Shown: positions 47,739 to 58,827 of the stretch, piece by piece
Position numbering within the stretch: position 1 is the stretch's first letter
Layout of the letters: each line of letters starts with the position of its first letter
Assembly (NCBI RefSeq): GCF_008831285.2
Contig: NC_045140.1
Location: 5,621,528-5,685,527, forward strand
From: Nymphaea colorata
Lineage: Eukaryota; Streptophyta; Magnoliopsida; Nymphaeales; Nymphaeaceae
Length of the DNA stretch: 64,000 nucleotides
Direction: 5' to 3'
The notes under the pieces: generated by a model
Told to the model about the DNA's origin: nothing
Databases searched by the model: none
The model's input: only the letters and a program-made list of their open reading frames with translations
Program-made: the position numbers and the translations under genes

Positions 47739-48160
47739 CACTTAATTCCAGCCAAAACCAGTGGGGAGGAAAAGGGAATGGATATTGGAAGACTATGAGC
47801 ATGACAAACAGATGACTTATTGCTAACTGTGCCTGTGTAACAGGCAAGCCTCTTGGTGCCTGATTAAACTAATTTTTTCTATCAACATAAGGGCATACCT
47901 AGGACAACCCCAAAAACAATATTCTCCCTCATTAAAAATGATGATAAATGAAAATGGAAATAAGAAGAAAATAACACCAGCATACAGAGAGCTACAAGTT
48001 TAGCAGTTTATGAAACATGGTCAACAGCTTACGGATCATGCACTGTATTCAGCTAAGCCTATAGATATTTTTCTGAAATTGCAAAAAGGAAAGAAAGGGA
48101 AGCTCAAGCAATAAAAATCAATTGCTGGACTAGCTCTAGCCTTTGCATGGATAAGCTCAG

Positions 48161-48228
48161 TATTAGCACAGGTTTATTCTTCCTGGTTTGCAGGTTAGCA
48201 CAGGTTTATTCTTCATGGTTTGCAGGAT
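48161..48228. repeat. ~34-bp tandem duplication
   Basis: TTAGCACAGGTTTATTCTTC followed by (C/A)TGGTTTGCAGG appears twice in tandem in the right arm only. Confidence 0.85.
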
Positions 48229-49789
48229 CAAACGATTTGGTTTTCAATTTCACCACTATATGTTCCAGAACATAGATGTGGTGGCTTTATTGGTATGATG
48301 CTGAATGATACCCAAATAAAGCATCTATACATGACTCATATTACATCATTATATTACAGGAAGTGTTAGCTACAGATAAGACCTCAAAGTTAGCAACATA
48401 CCATAAGGCTGCCAAAGAAGCCATCAAGCAGAACCCGGTTCCAAGAGTCAAAGTAGTTACGAATAGAAAACCTTCCCTTTTCTTGCAATTCCCAGAGAAG
48501 TTACTGCCATAATCAAGAAATAAAATATAAAGCCCATCATATGAGCGAATCCTATCACACCACCAATAATGGACAAAAAAGTGTGGCTGCAGATGGGGAA
48601 AGAAGCACAGTAAACGTTGCTATTGTTTCATAGCCAAGCTTCCTTTAAGATGATAAATATCGGATAACTGTAATTAATAAATCATCTGAGTTAAATTGTG
48701 GTACACACCTAGTTTTGGGAAAAAGGGGTGAGTTATGGTCGATAACCCAACAATTACTGAACATATATTCCTCCAGTTTTTTTTCTCAGCCAACAGAAAT
48801 CCTGAAGAACCAGTTTGGCTGATAGATCGAAGCTTTGATGTGTAGGCATTAATATGAAATTTGACATCATAACATTGTTCTTTTCTTTTTTGAGTAATCA
48901 ATTATTTTCCATTTCGATACGAAGAATCTTGGGCATGCTCGTTATGTCAACAGCAACAAACTAGGAAGGAATAGAAATCATAAATCAGAGCTACTTGCAG
49001 TGAGTTCGTAGAGAGATATGCAGTGATTAAATGTGAACTTGGTTTAACTCTTGCTAACAATCTTTGTTTATTACTATGGAGATACCCTTTTGCCACATGA
49101 AAACATTTTAAGTAATTGCTAAAGGCACCTGGATAGACATCGTTTCCTTTCTTTTCTGTTTGAGATAGATCTGCTTTCTCTTACTTTGTTTATTCATCTT
49201 CCTTTTCTTTCCTTCTGCCATTCTGTTCCTTTTCTGCCATCTGGAGAAAATTCTTCTTATTATTCTTCTTCCTCTACAATCTGAGGCAGCTTTTTTTCTC
49301 TTTTCTTTTGCTTCTTTTTCTTCTTCCTCGTGCTTTTCTGTTGCTGCTGCTGCCTATCTGATTCAGTTTCTTTCCATTTTTTTCTTTGCCAGTTTTCCTC
49401 TTGTTGTTTCGTCTCGTTCTTCTGATATTTCTTTCTTTTCATTAATTTCTTTCTTCGTATTTTCTTCTGTTTTTGTGCAGATTTTCTTTTCCTTGCTCTT
49501 CTTGATGTTGCATGTGATTTTGCACTAGAAGCATGACGATATAGATAGTTTAAATATGTAATATCTTTTTACTTAACATTTGTATGTTTGTTCAGTTTTT
49601 AGTTGCCATATATTTGTTCTTAATATTTTTTTTATAATGATTATAATGGAAGGCAGTTCCATGACAAGGAACATGAACATGGAAACTGAGATGAATAAGT
49701 TGAGGATTTATGTACCTTCTGTTTTTATACCAAACTACTAATTTAGGTTCTAGCTTGGGCTTTTAGGCTTGAGATTTGAGACTAACATT

Positions 49790-50141
49790 GTCACAAATAT
49801 CGTTTTCAGGTATCAAACAGCAAGGTTTTTCTTGGGTATAATCTAATAGAGTTGTTTTTCTCGGGAAAATCTCGGCAAGTTTTTAAAAAGTTAAAAAAGA
49901 AAGATCCTACTAATAACATGTTAAAGAACTAAAAGAATGTAAACAAATGCAAAGATATGCAAACAATAAAAAATGAAAAAAATGGAAAAAAGTGAATAAA
50001 TTGCAAGAGTGTCAAAAAAACGTGTTTATTTTACATTTTGGCATTTTTTTCAAAAAACACGTTTTCCCACTTTTTTCGTCTGACCTGTTCTTTTACATTT
50101 CTTTGATGCTTTTTTTTTTAATAAAACATGTTTTCTGTGAC
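49790..50141. mobile_element. Mutator-type MITE, GTCACA family (copy 1)
   Basis: 352 bp beginning GTCACAAATATCGTTTTC and ending CATGTTTTCTGTGAC, with flanks ACTAACATT and ACTGAATTC that are weakly alike over 9 bp. Shares CAGCAAGGTTTTTCT(T/C)GGGTATAAT with the copy at 51328. Absent at the matching left-arm site (about 37405). Confidence 0.75.
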
Positions 50142-51327
50142 ACTGAATTCAAGATAGCAGTTGGAATTTTAGAAAAGTAGAAGATTTTCTATGTGCTATA
50201 GACATTGACGACCATTGATGTTAAATTGTAAATTCGCTCTTTTTATGTTACAATATATAGCCATTAAACTATCTTTCAAGCTTTTAATTATATTTACTTT
50301 TCATGTTATGATATGTTTAATGTATAAATCATATGTTCTAACTGTTTTAATTATAGATTAATAGTCATTTTCTAATCAAGGGATATATTTTTGTAAAAAG
50401 TTGTCACGTGTAAGAGTGTATTTATTTTTTAAAATATTTTCTTGGATGTCTAGTACCATACCGCACCTACCTATGCTAATTCACTGCCTAGGCAGCACTT
50501 CGTGCTTTTGACTACATAGCTTCATATGCACTCAAGCAAATTGAATTTAACAGTTGTTTCGAATAATTTCAAATACTTAAAAGGAGCTAAACCATTGTAA
50601 CAACTTGAAACATCTACAAGTACATTATTACTAACGTATATAGGGAAGGACCTCTGGATATGTTATGATGGGAAATAGCTTCATATGTGCTACCAAGAGA
50701 TGTGTTATCTGACTAAAGCATTAAATTCTGAAATTTTGCTTGCATAACCTTTTACGCGCTGGGTTTGTTGCAAACAGAATCCATAAACAATGATATATGC
50801 TAGTATTCTGCAAATAATTAACTTTTTTCATATGCAAGATGAAAGTGTAAGCAGGAAATTAAATTTCATGTAATTGAGATTGCTTATCTATACAGTTCAC
50901 TTGAGGAAATAACATCCAACCTCATTCACAATGTATTGCAGTTTAAAACTTGTCTTACAATCGAGTTTTCAGGAAACCCTGAAATGCGTTGGGTGAAACT
51001 GTGGGCATCATGCATTCGCAGCAAAAAATTAATGTTTACACTTGGAGATATTACTGAAAGTCTATCTATCTTGGGATGGTTGCTTGAAGCTTCCCAGAAG
51101 GCTGGAATGATAACCTATTTGTTTCTAGAACTCAGTGTGCTTATACATTAACAGCATCTATTTCCTACTAGATGTTTGCTGTATAAAATTATTGTGCTAG
51201 TCTCATCTATCGTTCCCTATTTTCAAGCTTAAGAGAGTACTAAGTTTTATCTATCACAGATCTAATTAATCAAATTTCTTAAGTACAAAAATGAAAGTAC
51301 TTAAGTCCATCTTTGACATTTAAAATA

Positions 51328-51714
51328 GTCACAAATAACGTTTTGAAGTTTTAAACAGCAAGGTTTTTCTCGGGTATAATACGACGAGTTTGAAAAAAAA
51401 GGGAAAAAATACGGTGATTTTTTAAAAATTTTAAAAAACCAAAAATGGGAGAAAAATAAAATTAGTGAGAAATTAATAACACAAACATCACAAGATAAGT
51501 AGATTTGCAACAAAGAAAAAATATAAAATGAAAAAAAAAATGTTTGGCATTAAAAAAACTGAAAAAAAATGAAAAAAGTGAGAAAAAAACGCGTTTTTTT
51601 CGTTTTTAATGTTTTTTTCAAAAAAACGCGTTTCTCTTTTTCTAAGTTTTAAACGGCCATTTAATTTATCGCATTTTTTTGCCTTTTTCTCGAAAAAAAC
51701 ATGTTTTCTATGAC
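51328..51714. mobile_element. Mutator-type MITE, GTCACA family (copy 2)
   Basis: 387 bp, GTCACAAATAACGTTTTG to CATGTTTTCTATGAC. Flanking 9-mers TTTAAAATA (51319-51327) and TATTAAATA (51715-51723) match at 7 of 9. Contains inverted AAAAAACGCGTTTTTT words near its centre. Absent from the left arm, where CACTTGTG joins directly to TAAGATGG near 36305. Confidence 0.8.
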
Positions 51715-52254
51715 TATTAAATACACAAGTTACTGAGACAATCATATTCAAAAAGAAGCTTATATAAACCCTAGCAAGTAACATGCTACTTAATATTCTT
51801 CAATAAGTTTATCTCTGGCTTTCTCTTCTCAAATCAGATTCTTAATACCAGTAAACTAGCAAAAAAAACGCATTTTTTTCTTAAAAAGGGAAGATTTATA
51901 ATCACTATAAATAACCACAGATATATGTTAAGGAGCTTGTATTAGTTTTTACATGAAGAATTGTAGATGAGCCAAAAACTTAAACTTGCAAGTAAGAAAC
52001 AGAACCAAGCAAAATGTTCCAGAAACACAACCAATAATATTTCAGGGTAAAAGTCACCTTGATAAATATGCGGCAATTTTGGTTCAGGTAGTTACCTTTA
52101 GGAGATGGGCGCAAAATGTGCAGTAACACAACTCTGGAAATGCTCTCCTTGAAGCATAGACAACTAGTTGACTTCACCAGAGAATGATGCATCTTCTATC
52201 AACCAGAAGCTCTCACGATTCAAAATGCCTATGAATCTGTTCTCAGTTTTCCTA

Positions 52255-54810
52255 TCAATTTTTTGTCAACATTTTCGTAACAACCCCAAGATCATCAACA
52301 CTCTGTACTGACGGAATGCATCCCTGTTCAATAATAGTTTTCACATCTACAAGGGAGAGATCATCTTCACATATTTTGCACAGTAACTTCAACAGTGATA
52401 CGTAAGACTTTTCATCAGGAGTAGGGCACTTCTCTTTTTCAATCATCTCTCTCAAAATGCTTAAAGCTGCAACAAAATCTTCCTCGACCACAAATACATT
52501 TACCAGTTCTACAAAGAGAAAGGAGTCTGGATCGAAGCCCTTGATCTGCATGTCACGATAAAACTGCAGTGCAGTATGTACTCTGTTGCACTTGCATAGT
52601 CCACTTATCAAAGCTGTATATGCTATCCTGTTTGGAGAACAACCTTTCTTTTCCATCTCATTCCACAGCCTTAGGGCATCCTCCACTCTTCCAGAATTGC
52701 ACAGTCCGTGCACTAAAGTCGTGTAAGTAATCACGTTGGGCGGCCTTGCTTTAGAATTCATTTTGGAAAACCAAAAAAGTGCCAGGTCAACCCTCTCATT
52801 CTTGCACCATGCATCAATTATTGAATTATAACTAACCACTGAGGGTACGAGACCCTTCTCCAACACCTCGTTCAAAAGGTTTTCAGCCTCAGGTATTCTT
52901 CCAGCCTTGCAAAATCCATGCATGAGAATGTTATGACACACCATATCAGGAATACAACCATTTTTAGACATGTCATGGAAGAGCTTTACAGCATTGTCCA
53001 GTTCTCCCTTTTTGCACAGTCCATGTATAACTGTGGAATAGACGATCATATCTGGTTGTACTCCTGCTTGAACCATGCTATCCAAGAAATTACATGCTTC
53101 TATTACCTTTCCTCTAACACATAACTTCTTTACAAGCAAGGTACAATGCTTTATCCATGGTTCACATCCCTCAGTTTGCATCTCCTTAATCAGGTCAATG
53201 GCACCGTCCACATTCTCTCTTCTACAAAGACAACCAAATATGGAATTGTAAGTAAAGTGGTTGGGCTCAAAGCCAGAGTCCTTCATATTTTTTACAACAA
53301 GCTGAGCTTCCTCGAACCTATCGAAGTTGCATAGTTCATGGATTAGATTATTGTAAATCAGCTGATTTCCTTTACATCCTATTCTTCGCATATCTTTCAA
53401 AAGCTCCAAGGCAGAGTCCAAGTTGGAGCTCTTACATAAACCGCCTAAAACAATACTAAAAGAAGAAACATTTGGCAGCTCGCCCTTCAGTTTCAAGGAC
53501 ACCATGCTTAGAGTCTTCAAAATGTGTTCCGTAGGCTCACCTGTTGCTGATGCCACCATCACTTGCAAAAGTGATCGAGCTTTTTCCACCTCACCACACG
53601 CCACAAACCCTTCAAGAACTGCATTATAAATGAAAATCGAGCTACCTATGTTCAAAATTTTTGCTTCTTCGAGCAACTTCTCCAAAATTTCCATCTTTCC
53701 CTCTGTACATGATGCTGCTACAAGATTACCAATGATTGCTTTATCAGGAAACAGCCCCGAGTCCCTCATCTCCATATATAGATTAAAAGCTTTAAAATAT
53801 TCTTTGTTCTTACAGAGATCCTCAATAATCACACTGTATAAACCCACGTCCCTTCCAATACCATCTTCCTTCATCTTATCGAGTAGCACCAAAGCCATGT
53901 CAATTCTATTTTCCTGCTTAAACCCATGGATCAAAACATGGTAGGTCTTCTTATTCAAATTCAGATTCATTCTCTCCATTCCTTCTATCAATTCAAAAGC
54001 CTTATCAACGGCCCCAGATTTGCTAAATCCAAGAATCAGGATCGTGAATGCATGTTCATCAGCCCATCCATTAGCGCACATCTTATCAAGAATTCCCATA
54101 GCTTCAGTCAATCTCCCGGAATTGCAGTATGCCTGAAGAACGGCTGTCAATGTAAACTTATCAGCTCTCAGACCAGAATCATTCATCTCCTTCAACCTGA
54201 CCTCCAGTGAGTCATAGCGCCTGCATTTTGTCAAGGCCTCCAACAAACAAGTATAGGTATAGCTACTAGGAACACAATGCATCATCCCAGCGTGATCGAA
54301 CACATAATTCGCTTCATCAGCCAATCCTACGCTACCCAAACACCTTATCAGGAAGCCCAATGATCCAGCCGTCATGGAACACCTGCTCCCAACCATGTTC
54401 TTCACCAGCACCATCAATGGACTCTTCTGGTTAGCTCTAGACAAAATTGAAGCCATGGCATTGAAGGTATAACGGTTGTGCCTAAACCCATCTTGTTTTT
54501 CAGCCCACAAGAAGAACTCGTAGGCACAATTCCATCCACACTTCAGCTCTCTCAAAACAGACTCCACAGTCTCAGTGGTGAGAGTCCTCCCCAATACACA
54601 CAACATCTCCTCGCGGTTTCTTTGCACTGGTTTCTTGGAGAATATCGACCAGAGATCATAAACGGGATTGACGGGGAAATACTCAAACGAGTCGGAGGAC
54701 GCAAGGTCATTAAAATAGTTGGATATGGTGGAAAGGGCGCGGACCCCGCCAAAAACGTTTACATCTCTAAATGAGGATAAGAAGCGACTAGTTTGCATGA
54801 AAGAACCCAT
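52255..54810 (-). CDS. P-class pentatricopeptide repeat protein (At5g08310-like), organellar
   Basis: Intronless 851-residue frame. The frame stays open upstream to an ATG at 55095, but I chose the ATG at 54810. From there the N-terminus (MGSFMQTSRFLSSFRDVNVF, then GGVRALSTISNYF) looks like a mitochondrial presequence, whereas the extra 95 residues are hydrophobic and non-PPR. From about residue 150 to 820 the protein is a chain of roughly 18-20 35-residue PPR motifs (for example VITYTTLVHGLCNSGRVEDA; RIAYTALISGLCKCNRVHTA). No E, DYW or SMR domain is present. Stretches such as DGFRHNRYTFNAMASILSRA and EPWIKHCTLLVKKLC match my memory of Arabidopsis At5g08310. P-class PPRs bind organellar RNA for stability, splicing or translation; the RNA target is not predictable here. 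Confidence 0.93.
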   Translation of the reverse strand: MGSFMQTSRFLSSFRDVNVFGGVRALSTISNYFNDLASSDSFEYFPVNPVYDLWSIFSKKPVQRNREEMLCVLGRTLTTETVESVLRELKCGWNCAYEFFLWAEKQDGFRHNRYTFNAMASILSRANQKSPLMVLVKNMVGSRCSMTAGSLGFLIRCLGSVGLADEANYVFDHAGMMHCVPSSYTYTCLLEALTKCRRYDSLEVRLKEMNDSGLRADKFTLTAVLQAYCNSGRLTEAMGILDKMCANGWADEHAFTILILGFSKSGAVDKAFELIEGMERMNLNLNKKTYHVLIHGFKQENRIDMALVLLDKMKEDGIGRDVGLYSVIIEDLCKNKEYFKAFNLYMEMRDSGLFPDKAIIGNLVAASCTEGKMEILEKLLEEAKILNIGSSIFIYNAVLEGFVACGEVEKARSLLQVMVASATGEPTEHILKTLSMVSLKLKGELPNVSSFSIVLGGLCKSSNLDSALELLKDMRRIGCKGNQLIYNNLIHELCNFDRFEEAQLVVKNMKDSGFEPNHFTYNSIFGCLCRRENVDGAIDLIKEMQTEGCEPWIKHCTLLVKKLCVRGKVIEACNFLDSMVQAGVQPDMIVYSTVIHGLCKKGELDNAVKLFHDMSKNGCIPDMVCHNILMHGFCKAGRIPEAENLLNEVLEKGLVPSVVSYNSIIDAWCKNERVDLALFWFSKMNSKARPPNVITYTTLVHGLCNSGRVEDALRLWNEMEKKGCSPNRIAYTALISGLCKCNRVHTALQFYRDMQIKGFDPDSFLFVELVNVFVVEEDFVAALSILREMIEKEKCPTPDEKSYVSLLKLLCKICEDDLSLVDVKTIIEQGCIPSVQSVDDLGVVTKMLTKN

Positions 54811-56590
54811 CGAGATGAAGCTCAAAGAGGAGAAGAGAAGCAGACCTGTCTCCACCTGAGAGAGGTGAGGAAATGTCAATGGAGTCGGGAGAATCACAAC
54901 CAGGTGTAATACTCGAAGCAGGAAACAAGTCTTTTTCCAGCGATGTTTGGGCGGGAGGAAGAAACAGATGAATACGAAAAATTTCGAAGTGGGGATTACC
55001 AGAAGTCCATCAAAGTCTGTGAGGCGAGTTGCAGAGGGAAGGAAGAACAGGGAACCAGGTGGTATCACAAGGCATGGAAAATTTTGTGCTTCCACAACAG
55101 TCGTTTACCCAGATATAATGTAACCATTAGGATTGGACTTGGACCTGTTTCTTTTACCATCCTGAACCCATACGATCAATTAAGGAGCCAGTGTCTACCG
55201 GTTCAAAATGTTTTAGAACCGAAATTGGGGCATTCTGGTTGATTATTTTATGCACTCTCTGACATCTTTTGTGGGTTATGTTAACTTGTACATTTACTTA
55301 TTTGAAAGTTCAAGATTTAGATTCAAACTTGGTTTGTCTAGTGTCTATAATCTATCGCGTACATTTATGTGTTTATGTCGTTAAAGTGACCTTTATTTTG
55401 TTAATTAACTTGTTTTAAACATTAGACGCATGAATATGATAGTATGCATGAATTTATGTGAGTAATACTCGGGCCAGAAGAAGGCTTCTGCTTGGCATTG
55501 TGGTCTCTTTTATTTAGGCATTTTTGGTACAGAAGGTGGCATCTCTCTATAGCTGCAAAGGTTGTGTCAATAATTACTTAAAATCATGGATAGGAAAATT
55601 GATGCACATACCATTCCTTTGAGTTCCTAACTCACAGTGCTAGTGAAATACAGAAGTTATTATTATATTACTTGCCTGCTTACTCTAATTGCACTTCCTT
55701 GATGGGTAGGCTGATCTAATACGTAATTTCAAATTCCATTCTAGAGATTCGATAGCTCCGATTAGGTTACCCATAAAGAGTAAATGATCAATTTATCATA
55801 TAAGCTGTTATTGCAAAGAGTAGTTAGTGAGGGGTCGGCGTTCTGTCCTATCCTGTCTTCTTGTTCGGACCTGCATTTAGATGCTTCGAATTGCTTGATT
55901 CTAGACATTAATTACTGCGAAATTGCATGCTTCTGGGCCTTTGCTGGCTGGTTACACAAGGAAACGTTCAACTTGATCAAGCTTCTATCATGATTTGTAA
56001 ATAAAAGGAGGAATATGACATAGTTGGCTCTTAAACTTTGCTGAAAATGGGTAGCTATGAGTAGAAGGAACATTGAGGAAGCCATGCACATTGGTTGTAA
56101 TCTTGTGATTTTGGTCAGAATGCTTCATCTATATATAATTCTGCTCATTGGGATGTTACATGATATAATGCTTTTTACATTGTTGAATTAAAGGTTCGTC
56201 ATCTGGATTTTGAACTCGGACATATCAGCTAGCTTGTGTGATTTTGAGACTTAGTGTATTTGAAGTTTTGAACTATTAGCGGAATCAAAAAAATTTTCTG
56301 GTGAGGGCACTCATTCAATACCTATAAGTTTTTTGGGGCACTTACCTGTATAACAATCAAATATGTCAAAACATTAACATACATATTAAACTAATTTTGT
56401 GAAGCTTCCACCATGTGGCTGTACTGCTGTTTTGAACTAGCATTTTTTTCTTTTTTATGGCTTGATTTTTCAAATAAAATGTTATTATGGTAGAAATCTT
56501 GAAGTCACTCAATTAGACGTGCGTTCAGGTGCTTCATTATGCCAGACTACGGTAATATCAATATGAAAGTAAGAAGTTTTTTTTTTTTTT
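54811..56590. other. PPR 5' flank and intergenic DNA, nothing further recognised
   Basis: The PPR leader and promoter lie just to the right of 54810. No other gene is supported. A frame at 55784-55993 is short and unrecognised. Confidence 0.4.
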
Positions 56591-56606
56591 TGGGGGAGGG
56601 GGGGGT

Positions 56607-56626
56607 GTGTGGGCAATTGCCCACAC
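56607..56626. repeat. Perfect 20-bp palindrome in a repeat end
   Basis: GTGTGGGCAATTGCCCACAC is its own reverse complement. It follows a T-run and G-run and is followed by GCACCTGCCTCC. Near-relatives occur at about 18521, 19388 and 24312, so it is part of a dispersed element rather than a unique site. Confidence 0.85.
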
Positions 56627-56954
56627 GCACCTGCCTCCATCCCTGCAGATGGTCAGAAGACACAAACACTACTAAGTGAGTTGGCACTTCAAATTTGATT
56701 TTTTGCTTCCATCAACTACAACCGATTGACATATAATGAGTGCATATGAGTATATTTAGTAAACTTGGTGATATTTCTCAATCTACAAAATAACAAACTT
56801 CAGTTGTGAAAAGTACAACACAAAAAAAAAAAAAGTAAACTCAAGCGATTGGCAAGTTGGATTATTATATATAACTTTGTTCCTCATTGTTCTAAAGTTC
56901 ACACTAGAAGTCTACTTCTCCTTTTTTCTTCATGCATGTTTTTCACGTTACTCC

Positions 56955-57136
56955 GTATTTTTTTTTATAAGGGGGTTTAAATTAAAGTTTTAAAATTTTG
57001 ATTATGGACCAAATATCATTTTTCAAAATTTTTATATAAAACAAGTGAAATTTTTTAAAATTTACATGTAAAATATTTTTAAAAAAAATTGAGGTGGGGC
57101 CAAGGCCCATGTGGGCCTACCTTGGCTTCGCCCCTG
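56955..57136. mobile_element. hAT-like MITE family A, copy
   Basis: Same interior as 17609-17808 and an intact right end (CCTTGGCTTCGCCCCTG). The left terminus is reduced to AAGGGGG, and no clear 8-bp duplication was seen. Confidence 0.7.
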
Positions 57137-57795
57137 TATATGAAGTGTCTAAGTTTGAAAGGTATAAAATTTAGTGACTATCTATTATTGCGTCTCAACT
57201 AAAAAAATCTAGCTCCGCGATTAATGACAGTTAGCACTAGACTTAGCTTACTCAAGATTGGGGGTAGAGAGACAAGGAAACCTGGCAAAGGCCATGAAAT
57301 TTTACATGTTACAAATATTTTTCAAAAATCTTAATTGTCCACTATAAGAATCTTGAAACCCCTAGTCAGAAAAATTTTCAGAAATTTTAATTTTATTTAG
57401 TTGGTCCCTAAATAAACTGCATACTCATAAGTTGCTATTTTGAAGCTAACTTAAATGATCTTTATCTATATATAACCCTAATTACTTTCTGAAAGGCCAT
57501 TCAAATGATATCGTACTTCTGATTATACATAGAAAATGCAAACTCATAAATTGCTAATTTAGAGTACTTAATGTATATGGAGCACTCGTAAATGTTGCCA
57601 TAAGGGCACCTGGATAAGTTCCATTGAGAGATATTCATGAGTTTTACCTTTCACTCATATATGTCTTCACAAGCCACACCAGATTATTTTCCTTCTTCTT
57701 CTTTTGTTTTTTTTTTTTCTAAACGCTCATGTATGGATCATCAAGCAGCTACCTGTCACAACCAATTGAACTGTAAGGTAGATTGGCACAGTAAC

Positions 57796-57834
<39 letters not shown>

Positions 57835-58411
57835 GGAGGCACTAGAAATTAAGTGGTTCGGTCTGGAAAGAAGCTACGTCCACGGAAAGGGAAAGAACAT
57901 TTTTATTCAGCAACAGACCAAAGTACACAGATGATGTTTTATAGCAGTATTCTTACAGGATGTAATAACATCAATCCTGAATTTTTTGGATTCTACAACA
58001 TGTTCCTTCTTGATCTCATTATATTCTTCCCCCTTCTATGTTTATTGCCTTATCTCCAAATTTGTAAAGCTCGAGATAACAGTTTTGATCTTATCGCAAT
58101 CTTTGACAGCTGCGTTTTTACCACCAACGCCTGTTTGTGGGAAAATTTTAAGGGAAAAAAACCAACCTTGCAAGTTTGTTCATGGGAGGTGAGCTGCCGA
58201 TTCTCATTGCCAAAAACATGAGGCATGCATATAAAAGCAAAGCAAAAGTTTAGAGGGAAGAAGATGCTAAGCATCAATCTCCTCACCAAAAAGTAGCTGC
58301 AACACAAACACAACAGCTTTTGGCCAAAAAGAAAAATAAAGAGCCTTATAAAGGAAACCATGCAAGGATCATGCCAATATTCCAGCTTCCATCCAAAAGC
58401 CCAAATCTGTA
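57137..58411. other. Intergenic with a (TA)n microsatellite
   Basis: (TA)n at about 57799-57829. An open frame at 57853-58221 (122 codons) has no recognisable domain. No gene supported. Confidence 0.4.
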
Positions 58412-58552
58412 CTACAAAAAAAAAATCGAGGATTTATCGACGTGCCCGGAAATGAGGACGTTGATAAACGGGATTTTACTACGCGTGGAAAGGTGGACGT
58501 CGGTGAATTTTTACCGACGTCTAAGGACTTCCATAGCCTGTACTGTGTCGGC
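58412..58552. mobile_element. CACTA-like subterminal fragment
   Basis: Starts TACTACAAAAAAAAAATCG, close to a CACTA terminus, and continues with GACGTCGGTGAATTTTTACC and GACGTCTAAGG words like those of the 25620-27110 remnant. Short; the other end was not found. Confidence 0.5.
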
Positions 58553-58721
58553 AGATCCTCCACAATAACGACCAAGCTTCTGATCCTATCCCCGTCGATC
58601 TGAATTTTGCCTTCTACCCTCTACCATTTCTTTTATTTTCGGTTTTTAACTCCAATTATTTAAAATAAGTTTAATTGCTCCCTGCCATTGTAACGAGGAG
58701 TAACAGCTTAATTTTTTTTAT

Positions 58722-58827
58722 GAGGGGGGCCAAATTAAAATTTCTAAATTTTGATAAAAGTTGAAATATCATTTTTCAAAATTTTCATATAAAACAAGTG
58801 AAATTTTTCTAAAATTTATATGTAAAG
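58722..58827. mobile_element. hAT-like MITE family A, truncated copy
   Basis: Contains GGGCCAAATTAAAATTTCTA and the ATATCATTTTTCAAAATTTT interior, then breaks off at TATATGTAAA into unrelated sequence. Confidence 0.65.

Larger units (their letters stand above)
47400..48586 (-). pseudogene. EMC6 duplicated pseudogene (exons 2-4 only)
   Basis: Counterparts of EMC6 exon 2 (48586-48402), exon 3 (47576-47557) and exon 4 (47430-47400). Exon 2 is 185 nt rather than 196: a 12-nt in-frame deletion removes residues of the GVVAGILGF segment, and one extra G near 48462 shifts the frame to an early TAA. Exons 3 and 4 keep frame, splice sites and the FAYDIVHIF end, with a Thr-to-Ile change across their junction. 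No exon 1 or start is present within the arm. Not expected to make EMC6. Confidence 0.88.
46385..51840 (-). repeat. Right arm of the large inverted duplication
   Basis: Inverse copy of 36195-41890 (anchors given there). It contains a defective EMC6 copy, two extra MITE insertions (49790-50141 and 51328-51714) and two private tandem duplications, and lacks the 882-bp MULE of the left arm. The homology resumes beyond the 51328-51714 insertion and stops at about 51840, before reaching EMC6 exon 1. Confidence 0.9.

Noticed and set aside
52918-54774. Several plus-strand open frames under the PPR gene
   Set aside because: Antisense shadows of a long repetitive coding region.
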